The notes under the pieces: model-generated | Seen by the model: the letters and a program-made list of their open reading frames with translations, nothing else | Told to the model about the DNA's origin: nothing | The model's database searches: none | From: a virus | Strand: one strand, 5' to 3' | Virus record (IMG/VR): IMGVR_UViG_3300030108_004067 | Span: 1-33,072 of that record | Length of the DNA: 33,072 nucleotides | Part shown: positions 18,635 through 26,056 of the stretch, piece after piece | How positions within the stretch are numbered: the stretch's first letter is position 1 | Layout of the letters: each line of letters opens with the position of its first letter | Made by a program: the position numbers and the translations under genes

Positions 18635-20418
18635 TCAAGCAAAACGGCACCAGAGTTCTGCAAAGCTCTACCTAGATCCTTAATTGTCTTTGGGCGTTTA
18701 TTATAATTCTTTGCACCCTGTTTAGGTGGGTCAACTGCTACCAGACCCAAACGCTGTCTAGCACAATCCAAGGCTAGAAACGCTGCGTCCGCAAGGTCTG
18801 GACTGCTGCCGAATCTAGCTTTGAACTCAGGCTTGGACTCAATTTTGACACGTAGCGTTCCACTTTTTACCATGTCGTAGTTTCGGCTGGTCATTTCACT
18901 GGCCAGATTTGCAGTGATTCCGAACACCTGCTGGGTCCGCATCAATTCTTTTCCGACGAACCACAGCTCAGATACTCGGTTCATATAGAGTTCCTCTCCA
19001 ACTAACTGACTACTAGCACTTACCCTCTTGTCACTGGCTTTTCCCCCGAACCCGACACGCATGAATTTGTTCGACCACTCACCAGCAAGCACATCACAAA
19101 ATGGGGCACCCGCTCCTGTGGCATCGACCGCTACGTTCTCTGCCAGAATTTTGTTTTTCTCACAGTGATCTTTAATCTGCCGGACAATCTGATATGTGCG
19201 CGGAACTGCTTTATTTGTAGCGTCATCGTTAAGGTGGATAGCCTTGTCGAACTCTATTACGTAATGTCCGTTTTTATTATACCCGACAGTAGCAGTGTAT
19301 AAGATGGTCCGGTCACCCCCGTTTGTAAATGCAGGGTCAAGACCCGCGACCTTGGTGGTTGCTCCCTCCCACTCTACACGGTTCATAGCCCCACTCATGG
19401 TCAGCTCGTTCTCGGTGTATATGCCAGTGGTTTCATCAGAGTCAAAGAACACCGCACGAACCATTCGCATGTATCCCCGTGACTCCTCCCCCAGCAAAGC
19501 CCTGTCTTCATCAAGCTTTTGCTGTGTCGGTAGCCACGGATAAACAACCTCCCCCGCGAGGACATTGGGGCTACGCTCCCCATCGAGCCTTAAATACTGA
19601 CCGTCCCACTTAGTTTTCCATTTGTCATCGACATTCGTGTCCACAGAGTCCCACCCATTTTTAGGTTCAGACCAAACCCCAAAAGCATCAAAGCGGCTGT
19701 TTGGGTTAGACATCCCGATCATTTGGAAGTGTGGGTTCTTAGAAAGGTTTGTCAGACCAGCGTTTACAATACTTTCAGAAATCTCTGAAAGCTCATCGCC
19801 AATCAAGATAACTCGTTTTTGTTTTATACCGATAAGCTTATTGGTCGCCTCTCGCGTCCTTGCTTTCTCGGCGGCTACCAGTGAAAGCCCTGCCCTCTCA
19901 ATGAGTGTTCCACTTTCGTTTACGTAACTTGCGTTGCCTATTGAGTCTCTGATCTTAATTGGCGCTCCTTCAATAACCGTGAGAAGCGTCATTACAGAAC
20001 CCCATATCCGTTTTCTCGCTTCCCGCAAAGTGGTGGATGTCATCAAAACAAGGGTGTCCTGTGGTTGCGATAACCAGTTGATAATGCCCCACGCAGCCAT
20101 CGTGTGACTTTTCCCTGATGATGCAGAACCACCAATCGACAAATATTTATTTTTTATTGCCGCCCGTATCATTTTTTCAGCCCACGGATGCTTTACCATA
20201 AGCTTTTCTGGTAAGTCTGCGTTGTTCCAAAGCTCATCGCACACACGCCAGAAGTAAAACTCCTTTGCGCGTGGGGCATCGTGGTTTGCAAAACCATACA
20301 ATAACCCTGTCAAGAGACTCGTTGGGGGTATCAACAAACCCCCAACATCCATCTTCTTGGTCTTTGGATCGATGCGTGGCTCCAGTATCGTCTTGAAGGA
20401 CCGCTTCTTCTTCGCCAT
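18631..20418 (-). CDS. terL: Terminase large subunit (packaging ATPase and nuclease)
   Basis: The 595-aa product has the normal two-domain layout and length. ATPase domain: Walker A GGSASSGKS (96-104), Walker B VILIGDE (203-209, with D208 and E209 as metal and catalytic acids) and a coupling motif SNPNSRFD (from about 237). RNase H-like nuclease domain: D361 in AGLDPAF, D432 in VAVDATGAG, and D531/D534 in SSPDLADAAF. All three acidic positions are present, so the protein should cut and pump DNA. It acts at the portal, which is not in this window. Unusually, it is transcribed away from the HTH gene that looks like the small subunit, with only 26 bases between the two starts. The promoter candidate at 20430-20458 would give a leader of only about five bases. 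Confidence 0.95.
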   Translation of the reverse strand: MAKKKRSFKTILEPRIDPKTKKMDVGGLLIPPTSLLTGLLYGFANHDAPRAKEFYFWRVCDELWNNADLPEKLMVKHPWAEKMIRAAIKNKYLSIGGSASSGKSHTMAAWGIINWLSQPQDTLVLMTSTTLREARKRIWGSVMTLLTVIEGAPIKIRDSIGNASYVNESGTLIERAGLSLVAAEKARTREATNKLIGIKQKRVILIGDELSEISESIVNAGLTNLSKNPHFQMIGMSNPNSRFDAFGVWSEPKNGWDSVDTNVDDKWKTKWDGQYLRLDGERSPNVLAGEVVYPWLPTQQKLDEDRALLGEESRGYMRMVRAVFFDSDETTGIYTENELTMSGAMNRVEWEGATTKVAGLDPAFTNGGDRTILYTATVGYNKNGHYVIEFDKAIHLNDDATNKAVPRTYQIVRQIKDHCEKNKILAENVAVDATGAGAPFCDVLAGEWSNKFMRVGFGGKASDKRVSASSQLVGEELYMNRVSELWFVGKELMRTQQVFGITANLASEMTSRNYDMVKSGTLRVKIESKPEFKARFGSSPDLADAAFLALDCARQRLGLVAVDPPKQGAKNYNKRPKTIKDLGRALQNSGAVLLD

Positions 20419-20420
20419 AC

Positions 20421-20430
20421 TACTTAAGTA
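20421..20430. promoter_or_regulatory. 10-bp perfect palindrome between divergent terminase genes (possible operator)
   Basis: TACTTAAGTA is its own reverse complement. It lies in the 26-base gap between terL (leftward) and the HTH gene (rightward) and begins at the last base of the leftward -10 box. The HTH product is an obvious candidate binder, but a 10-bp palindrome in AT-rich DNA can arise by chance. Confidence 0.4.
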
Positions 20431-20458
20431 ATTTAGTAAAAACTGTGTTGCCTGACAA
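20430..20458 (-). promoter_or_regulatory. Sigma70-like promoter candidate for terL
   Basis: On the minus strand, TTGTCA (20453-20458) is followed by 17 bases and TAAATT (20430-20435). The predicted start is about 20423, so the terL message would be nearly leaderless. It lies inside the first codons of the divergent HTH gene. The -10 match is 4 of 6, so this is moderate evidence. Confidence 0.4.
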
Positions 20459-21062
20459 ACCCAAAGAGACCCTGCAAGAAAGAGCGTTAAAAATGTATAA
20501 CGCCGACTGGAAAACCGTAGCTATTGCGAAAGAACTAGGGGTCCACTCAGGGACAGTCCGCAGGTGGTTTAAAAAACTAGGTATTCCACCACGGAAGAAT
20601 GAAAAAAACATGGCTTACGAAAAGCCTGTAGAAGTTAGTCCCGAAGCTAACATTGAGTTTGATGCCGATGAACTAGCTAAAGACTTAGAGGACAACTTAG
20701 ATAAGCGGACAAGAGAGGCTATTCTAAGTGCCAAGCATGACGCTCGCCTCGAAGAGGATCAAACGATCTTGGATATTGCGGAGAATCAAGCGACTCCTGC
20801 TGAACAGTATCAGCATTACATCGCGGCTCAAGGGATCAAACTCATGCGCGATAATATCAAAAACCTGCGTGGACCGAAGACGGTCAAAGATCTGGACCAA
20901 CTAGATCAGATTATCAGGCGCAGTCTTGGCCTCGGTGCAAAATCAGGAGGCAACAGCAAAATGCAAATCGACATCTCAATCCTAAATAATTCTAAAGCAG
21001 ATAAGGGTGGAGGCAGTGTGCAACCAATAATTGATATCGAACCTAATGATCAGCAACTTTGA
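20445..21062 (+). CDS. Helix-turn-helix protein, probable terminase small subunit
   Basis: Residues about 14-48 form a clear HTH: a helix with ALKMYNADWKTVAIAKELG, a turn, then VHSGTVRRWFKKLGIPPR as recognition helix. An acidic helical middle (70-120), another helical part (120-160) and a disordered C-terminus ending in IIDIEPNDQQL follow. HTH plus helical oligomerisation region plus acidic tail fits small terminase subunits, which recognise the packaging site and pass DNA to TerL. GTG at 20445 or TTG at 20448 must be the start because the first ATG (20493) lies inside the HTH. The gene is divergent from terL, and its frame overlaps the next gene by 17 bases. A transcription regulator of the divergent promoters is the alternative. 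Confidence 0.78.
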   Translation: MLPDKPKETLQERALKMYNADWKTVAIAKELGVHSGTVRRWFKKLGIPPRKNEKNMAYEKPVEVSPEANIEFDADELAKDLEDNLDKRTREAILSAKHDARLEEDQTILDIAENQATPAEQYQHYIAAQGIKLMRDNIKNLRGPKTVKDLDQLDQIIRRSLGLGAKSGGNSKMQIDISILNNSKADKGGGSVQPIIDIEPNDQQL

Positions 21063-21393
21063 GTCGGGAGGTTCTGGATACGATCCTTTAGATGATCCTT
21101 ACGCTAACCGTCAGGTTGGTGTGAATTTGAATTTTGAAGATGATGACGGGGATGACGAATGCACAACCAAGTTAGTCCTTTTTGCAGAAATAAAAGAAGC
21201 TCTGCTTGGTATTGTTGAGCACCCAGTCAACCCAGCAATCGCGTGTTACTCGTCAAGTATGACGATCACACTTCTTAAAAAGAAGCACGGCCTTACCGAA
21301 GAGCAAGCCAACCTAGCTTTGCAAGAATTGATGCGGTGTAATCTTGGCCCAAATACACCATGCTTCCTCGACACAAGTATCATTGATGAATGA
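21046..21393 (+). CDS. Hypothetical 115-aa protein, acidic N-terminus
   Basis: The ATG at 21046 is preferred over an in-frame TTG at 21031 because it shortens the overlap with the HTH gene. The first 45 residues are acidic and probably flexible (NFEDDDGDDE). Residues 45-105 look like a winged-helix-type fold: EIKEALLGIVE, then TITLLKKKHGLTEEQANLALQ as two helices. No catalytic motif is seen. The position in the replication operon suggests a DNA-related accessory role. Family not recognised. Confidence 0.7.
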   Translation: MISNFESGGSGYDPLDDPYANRQVGVNLNFEDDDGDDECTTKLVLFAEIKEALLGIVEHPVNPAIACYSSSMTITLLKKKHGLTEEQANLALQELMRCNLGPNTPCFLDTSIIDE

Positions 21394-21622
21394 CTTATTC
21401 CAGAATAGGGAAGTCGAACTAAACCCAAAGGTTCTTGTGCGTAAAGATAGCAGCACAAAGAACGATTTTACTTTTGTTGTTCAAGAACGAGTAGGGCGGT
21501 TCTATCGTGTTGTTCCAAACACAACAAGAGATGTTCTATACCTTAAGTCACTCAACAAAGGTTACGACTATTTCACACCCGCTGACGGAGACGGGCTAAT
21601 AATTTCAGCGCACGTTCTTTGA
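21386..21622 (+). CDS. Hypothetical 78-aa protein
   Basis: The ATG at 21386 overlaps the previous stop by eight bases. The upstream extension to TTG at 21344 would overlap much more and is not favoured. The product is beta-rich, with a strand ladder such as DFTFVVQERVGRFYRVVPN, and has no signal peptide or metal site. It ends in an overlap with the TTG start of the resolvase gene (TTGA at 21619-21622). Family not recognised. Confidence 0.66.
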   Translation: MNDLFQNREVELNPKVLVRKDSSTKNDFTFVVQERVGRFYRVVPNTTRDVLYLKSLNKGYDYFTPADGDGLIISAHVL

Positions 21623-22110
21623 TTGTAGGAATCGACAACGGTTTGAAAGGTGGTCTCTGTGCTATATCTGAGCCAGACGGTAGAATTCTTGCCAAGTGCT
21701 CCATGCCTACAATGCACCGATCAAAGAAAACGGAGATCGATTCAGCAAAGATCAAAGCATGGCTGGCTTCGCTCAACTCAAGCTTCATCCTTGCTGTGGA
21801 AGAACCACTCGGGTTTGCAAAAAGTTCTCAAGCAGTCCGTTCAATGGCGCTGAGTTTTGGGAAGCTAATGGGGATGGCAGAGTGCTGTGGTTACAAGGTC
21901 AACAGGGTCTCCGTTCACAAGTGGCAAAAGCAAATGCTGGGGCATGTCGCTAAAGGCAAAAGTAAACAAGCAGCTTTACATACGGCCCAAACGCTTGCTC
22001 CAGAAGAGAATTGGTTGCGTAATAAAAGGTGCAAGACCCCAGATGATGGCATGATTGATGCGTTCCTGATTGCTCGTTACTGTTTGACTAAGCATGCAAA
22101 GATTTTGTAA
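21619..22110 (+). CDS. RuvC-like Holliday junction resolvase (RNase H fold)
   Basis: The 163-aa product has the RuvC layout: first acidic residue D6 in VGIDNGLKGG on strand 1, E61 in LAVEEPLG on strand 4, and D143 and D147 in PDDGMIDAFLIA on the last helix. These four acids bind the two metal ions that cleave four-way junctions. Phage members resolve branched replication and recombination intermediates before packaging. The TTG at 21619 must be the start, since the next Met lies well beyond D6; it overlaps the upstream stop as TTGA, giving translational coupling. The gene lies directly before the DUF2800 nuclease. A generic RNase H-fold nuclease remains possible. Confidence 0.87.
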   Translation: MIVGIDNGLKGGLCAISEPDGRILAKCSMPTMHRSKKTEIDSAKIKAWLASLNSSFILAVEEPLGFAKSSQAVRSMALSFGKLMGMAECCGYKVNRVSVHKWQKQMLGHVAKGKSKQAALHTAQTLAPEENWLRNKRCKTPDDGMIDAFLIARYCLTKHAKIL

Positions 22111-22119
22111 AATGGGAAC

Positions 22120-23235
22120 ATGCAACCCCAACATGCAGACCGAGACCATGCTGAGTTCTCCCCGTCAGCACTTAAGTATTTAGCGACCTGTAGTGGGTAT
22201 CACGGCAAGGATGGGACATCGTATGCCGCTGAAAAGGGGACTCGTATTCATGAGGCTTTAGAGGTGCGTGACCCGTCCGAACTCAGGGGTGCGGATGAAG
22301 TAGACATCTACCAGCAGATCGTAGAGGAAGAAGACGAGTTTCTCAAAATCGCAAAGGGGAGCGACGAAGTGGCTGAAGATCACATGGAGATACCGTTGGA
22401 TATTCAACTCAACGATGGTGTTCTTACATGGGGGACTTGCGACCGTCTAACAATCTTTGATAACGGAACAGCAGTAATGGCTGATTACAAAACGGGGGTG
22501 TCAAAAATTGATTCACCCGAATGTAACTGGCAAGCTTGGGCATACACAATCGGTGCGTTCCAACGATTCCCAGATCTTACGCAGATTACGTTTGTGTTCT
22601 ACGTTCCGCAGAGATCGGTTACCCTCCACCACACCTTTAAACGGAAGGACACTCTTGCCTTGCAAGCAGCAATCACTGGAGTGATTAAGTCTGCACAAAT
22701 CTCACGACCAAAATGGAAGGATGGGACACCAGAAAGAAAAGCACTCAAGCCTACTGCCGTTTGTAGTTTCTGTCGCCACGAAGAAAAGTGCCCTGCGCTC
22801 GGTGGGTTAGCAAAGCAAGTTGCAGAACAGCTTGATGAAAACTTACCACAATTTGATGTGGGTAAAGTCGATGACCCCGTAGAGCTTGAAAAGATGTTTG
22901 CAGTCAGCGCAGTGTTGTCAAAGTGGGCAGACACGATTCGCAAGAAGGCGATTGAAGTCGCAAAGGAAGGGACTGAATACGACAAGTTCACCTTGCGATC
23001 TATGGGTTCGTCACGAAAGGTAGCCGACAATCAAGGACTCATTGAGTTAGCCAAACAACACGGAATAACTGAACAGGATATTCTCGCAGAAGCGTCACTG
23101 AGCGTCACAAAGATTTCTAAGATCGTAGCTAAAAAACAGGGCAAGGGGAAAAATGTGGAAGAATTCCTTGACGCTTGTGAGGATCAAGACATTATCACCC
23201 GCACTCCAGAGAGATGGACTCTTTCGGAGAAGTGA
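22120..23235 (+). CDS. DUF2800-type PD-(D/E)XK nuclease with probable Fe-S cluster
   Basis: The 371-aa product matches RecB/Cas4-like phage nucleases. After LKYLATC (C24) comes GTRIHEALE (H44, E45). The core has WGTCDR (D108) and ADYKTG (D122, K124), followed by the Q-W-AY motif (Q138, W140, Y142). C215, C218 and C224 follow as CxxC plus C; together with C24 they form the four-cysteine set that holds a 4Fe-4S cluster in AddB and Cas4 relatives. It probably degrades or trims DNA ends for recombination-dependent replication. It follows the resolvase by nine bases and precedes the putative ssDNA-binding gene, the usual order in phage replicons with a family A polymerase. The DUF2800 assignment is from memory of the motif set. 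Confidence 0.87.
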   Translation: MQPQHADRDHAEFSPSALKYLATCSGYHGKDGTSYAAEKGTRIHEALEVRDPSELRGADEVDIYQQIVEEEDEFLKIAKGSDEVAEDHMEIPLDIQLNDGVLTWGTCDRLTIFDNGTAVMADYKTGVSKIDSPECNWQAWAYTIGAFQRFPDLTQITFVFYVPQRSVTLHHTFKRKDTLALQAAITGVIKSAQISRPKWKDGTPERKALKPTAVCSFCRHEEKCPALGGLAKQVAEQLDENLPQFDVGKVDDPVELEKMFAVSAVLSKWADTIRKKAIEVAKEGTEYDKFTLRSMGSSRKVADNQGLIELAKQHGITEQDILAEASLSVTKISKIVAKKQGKGKNVEEFLDACEDQDIITRTPERWTLSEK

Positions 23236-23237
23236 AA

Positions 23238-23253
23238 GTTACATAGTTACATA
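23238..23253 (+). repeat. Short direct repeat GTTACATA x2 before a start codon
   Basis: Two adjacent copies of GTTACATA end one base before the ATG at 23255. There is no Shine-Dalgarno sequence. It may be a leader element or chance. Confidence 0.5.
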
Positions 23254-23254
23254 A

Positions 23255-23908
23255 ATGAGCGAATCAGATATTATTACAGCAGAAGAAGCACCGGCAGAAA
23301 TCACCCCTCTTGTCGGCGGGTTTGAACCCACAGCACAAGACATCGATATCCCTAGACTGAATGTAGTCCAAGCGGTATCCCAGATCGAGGCACCCCACGG
23401 GAGCATCGTTCTCGACAAGAGACACGTATTAACTGAATTAGAGCAGCCAATCACTGCTATACCAGTTGCAGAGGTGAAAGGTTTCCGTGAGGACAAACCT
23501 TATGGAGTAGGTGAGATGGCGCGTTCCGTTTACACAGAGGAAGATCTTGCGCTTTTGAAAGCGGATACAGAATATCCGCTGATTGAGTTTGCTAACGTCA
23601 CCATCATGTTTCCCGAGCCGAAAGATGCAAAAGGAGGCGGGGCCTTCCCATTCAAGATTGGTAAAACAAAGTATGCGATTGGCACCATGAATGTAGCAAA
23701 GGTCGCTTACAAAAATACCTACAAGCGCCTTGTTACCCACATGAGCACAAGGGTTGATGAGCCATACTACGGCGTTTACTGGGATCTTACCCCTTTGAAG
23801 ATTGAAGGGAAGGTCACTTACTATGCACCAAGTCTCACCGTGCAAGATACGGAAGACACCGTGCCCAAGGATGTAGTCAAGTTTATCGAACGCTTTCGGA
23901 AGGGCTAA
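23255..23908 (+). CDS. Putative phage ssDNA-binding protein, 217 aa
   Basis: After an acidic N-terminal tail (about 1-30) the sequence DIDIPRLNVVQAVSQ begins a beta-rich domain. From memory, phage proteins with an IPRLxxxQxxS start are often OB-fold-like or annotated as ssDNA-binding. Other strands contain aromatic residues suitable for base stacking (EPYYGVYWDLTPL, KVTYYAPSL). The gene sits between the DUF2800 nuclease and the polymerase, exactly where phage replicons usually carry their SSB. It lacks the typical start of DUF2815 proteins, so I do not use that name. The acidic region is at the N-terminus rather than the C-terminus. Function is mainly inferred from position. Confidence 0.72.
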   Translation: MSESDIITAEEAPAEITPLVGGFEPTAQDIDIPRLNVVQAVSQIEAPHGSIVLDKRHVLTELEQPITAIPVAEVKGFREDKPYGVGEMARSVYTEEDLALLKADTEYPLIEFANVTIMFPEPKDAKGGGAFPFKIGKTKYAIGTMNVAKVAYKNTYKRLVTHMSTRVDEPYYGVYWDLTPLKIEGKVTYYAPSLTVQDTEDTVPKDVVKFIERFRKG

Positions 23909-23916
23909 ACACACCG

Positions 23917-24210
23917 ATGGCTAAGAAGAAACGCAAGAAGGAGTTTGAGGCTGGTGGCGTGGTTGCTGAACCCGACCCGCGTGTTGAGCTAATTAAAGAA
24001 GAAATTCACAAATTAGCTTTAGCAATCAACGAGCTTGAGACACAGATCGAAACGGCAGAAACCGCAAAGATCAATCTTGTGGTGCTGAAGGAGACGTTTG
24101 AGCTTGGACTCAAGCACACCCCCGAGCAGACTCAGTATAGTTTTGCTGAACCTGCTGTGGTGGATGAGACGGATCCTCTCAATCAACCGTTCGTTAAGTT
24201 CGAGGAGTGA
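23917..24210 (+). CDS. Hypothetical 97-aa protein with coiled coil
   Basis: The product starts with a very basic tag (MAKKKRKK) followed by a coiled-coil helix (about residues 24-65, with LALAINELETQIETAETAK). The C-terminus is acidic and ends in FVKFEE, resembling the acidic aromatic tails that bind replication partners. It sits between the putative SSB gene and the polymerase gene, directly upstream of two hairpins. A replication accessory or SSB-partner role is possible. Family not recognised. Confidence 0.75.
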   Translation: MAKKKRKKEFEAGGVVAEPDPRVELIKEEIHKLALAINELETQIETAETAKINLVVLKETFELGLKHTPEQTQYSFAEPAVVDETDPLNQPFVKFEE

Positions 24211-24216
24211 AACTTT

Positions 24217-24255
24217 GGGTGTGTGGGGGGTCTTTCATTTAAATCCCACACACCC
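24217..24255 (+). other. Perfect 11-bp hairpin upstream of terminator
   Basis: GGGTGTGTGGG (24217-24227) pairs perfectly with CCCACACACCC (24245-24255) around a 17-base loop. No T-run follows on either strand, so it is not an intrinsic terminator alone. With the terminator just downstream it may form a two-hairpin 3' end that protects the upstream message, or an attenuator. Confidence 0.8.
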
Positions 24256-24264
24256 GCTACCTAG

Positions 24265-24304
24265 CCCCACTCCCGATCCGTGATAGGCGGGAGTGGGGTT
24301 TTTT
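24265..24304 (+). terminator. Intrinsic terminator touching the polA start codon
   Basis: CCCCACTCCCG (24265-24275) pairs perfectly with CGGGAGTGGGG (24288-24298), loop 12 bases, followed by six Ts (24299-24304). This is a textbook rho-independent terminator for the genes at 20445-24210. The next base begins GTG of the polymerase gene, so read-through messages would have the hairpin at the translation start. Confidence 0.9.
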
Positions 24305-26056
24305 GTGCCCGTGGATATTTACGCATTAGACTTTGAGACATACTACGACAAGACCTGCTCGATAAAGAACCTTGGATCTTTAGGTTATTTTTCACACCCA
24401 GACTTTGAAGCCTACATGGTTTCAGTAGTGGGGACAGATGGGACAAAGTTTGTCGGGCATCCTGATTTCTTTCAATGGGATCTGCTTAACGGTAATATTG
24501 TCCTTTCACATAACGCATCTTTCGATGAGACCCTATATCTATATGGAGTTAAGCAAGAGTGGTGGCCGGAGGTCACGCCGCACGCATGGTATTGCACAGC
24601 GGATATGGCAGCGTATTGCAGGTTGCCTCGCTCACTTAAAGGGGCGGCAGAAGAATCGCTAGGCGAGCCAGTTGTCAAAACCACCCGTGACCGTATGTCC
24701 GGTAAGCGGTGGGAAAAGATGAAGCCTGAACTTCAAAAGGAGGTTCTGGATTACGCCCTGAAGGATTCGGAACTTTGTCTGAAGCTCTGGCTCAAACACA
24801 GTAGACAGTGGCCAGAAATAGAACGGGAGATCAGCAAGTTGAACAGGGAGATCGTTCAGACAGGAGTGCCTATCGATATTGAACTAGTGAAGGCGCAGTT
24901 GGAGGTCATCCAAGAGGAGTTGTTTCGAGTCGAGAAATCAATCCCTTGGAATGGAGACAGACCGCTTTTGAGTCGGGCAGCCTTCAACGACGCATGTAGG
25001 GAAGTTGGGCTGGAGCCGCCAGCTAGTCTGGCTGCAACAAACGAAGAGTCTCAAAAGTGGATTGATGATAATTCTAAGGAGCACCCGTGGGTATCCGCAG
25101 TGAAAAACTGGCGGCGAGTCAATGCGCTTAAAAAGAAAATACAATCTTTTGATTACGCAACGATGCCCGATAAAAGATTCTACGGAGGCATCATGTATTT
25201 CGGAGCACATACTGGACGCTTCAGTGGATCGGGTGGGAACTTAAACCTACAGAACCTTCCCCGTAGTGAGATGTTTGGTGTAAACTTGCGGCATTTGATC
25301 GCAGCGCCAGAAGGGGAAAAGTTAGTCGTAGTAGACCTAAGCCAGATTGAAGTTCGCACCTTGTGCTGGCTGGCGGGAGATATTGGAATGCTGGAGGAGA
25401 TTGCCAACGTAGATGACATCTACGAAGCATTCGCAATTCGCTTCAATGTATGGGACCACGACCGTGGGGTGTTAAAAGAAAAAGATCCTGCTCTCAGGCA
25501 CAAGGTGAAACAGATGGTTCTTGGGTGTGGTTATGGTGCTGGGAAAAAACGATTCAAAGAAATGAGCGGGATGACGGCAAAAGAAGCAGATGTATCCGTA
25601 GATGTTTATCGGAAATCTATGCCCAGTGTCACTAAGTTGTGGGCTAAATATAGCTCGGACATTGCGACAGCATGTTCAATGAAAGAATCATTCACAGTAG
25701 ATCTTCCCAGTGGACGGACACTGGACTACGGGCGCATCAAAGCGGAAGAAGCAAGCATGGTGGCCATGATGCCAAGAAATGGAAAAAAGATTCCCATCAA
25801 ACTGTGGGGAGGGCTGGTCGCGGAAAATGCTTCACAAGCTTTAGCGAGAGATATATTTAGTGACATGATGCTGCGTGTTGCCGCAGCGGGACATAGAATA
25901 GTATTCCATGTTCATGATGAGTTGGTTGTCCAAGCTAACGAAAATGATGCTGAAGAAGTTTACAAAGATATTGTTCAGATGATGAGCAAGCCACCTGAGT
26001 GGATCGATCTCCCTCTGGAAGCAGAAGGATCCATAATACAAAGATATGAAAAATGA
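24305..26056 (+). CDS. polA: Family A DNA polymerase with 3'-5' exonuclease domain
   Basis: The 583-aa enzyme lacks a 5'-nuclease domain, as is usual in phages. Exonuclease domain: ExoI D9/E11 (LDFET), ExoII N70/D74 (HNASFD), ExoIII Y150/D154 (YALKD). Polymerase domain: motif A D344 in DLSQIEVR, motif B K402 to Y410 (KQMVLGCGYG) and motif C D538 in HVHDE. All catalytic acids are present, so it should be an active proofreading replicase. The residue equivalent to E. coli Pol I Phe762 is Leu406. The start must be GTG at 24305 or 24311, because the first ATG (24415) would remove ExoI. That places a terminator directly before the gene. The stop overlaps the primase-helicase start (ATGA, 26053). 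Confidence 0.95.
   Translation: MPVDIYALDFETYYDKTCSIKNLGSLGYFSHPDFEAYMVSVVGTDGTKFVGHPDFFQWDLLNGNIVLSHNASFDETLYLYGVKQEWWPEVTPHAWYCTADMAAYCRLPRSLKGAAEESLGEPVVKTTRDRMSGKRWEKMKPELQKEVLDYALKDSELCLKLWLKHSRQWPEIEREISKLNREIVQTGVPIDIELVKAQLEVIQEELFRVEKSIPWNGDRPLLSRAAFNDACREVGLEPPASLAATNEESQKWIDDNSKEHPWVSAVKNWRRVNALKKKIQSFDYATMPDKRFYGGIMYFGAHTGRFSGSGGNLNLQNLPRSEMFGVNLRHLIAAPEGEKLVVVDLSQIEVRTLCWLAGDIGMLEEIANVDDIYEAFAIRFNVWDHDRGVLKEKDPALRHKVKQMVLGCGYGAGKKRFKEMSGMTAKEADVSVDVYRKSMPSVTKLWAKYSSDIATACSMKESFTVDLPSGRTLDYGRIKAEEASMVAMMPRNGKKIPIKLWGGLVAENASQALARDIFSDMMLRVAAAGHRIVFHVHDELVVQANENDAEEVYKDIVQMMSKPPEWIDLPLEAEGSIIQRYEK

Noticed and set aside
22599-23030. A 143-aa minus-strand frame opposite the DUF2800 gene
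   Set aside because: It lies fully inside the nuclease gene with intact motifs on the plus strand, so it is a shadow.
24215-24245. A sigma70 promoter for polA in the first hairpin (TTGGGT, 18 bases, TTAAAT)
   Set aside because: Poor -35 match, long spacing, and the boxes lie within a hairpin; kept only as an open possibility.
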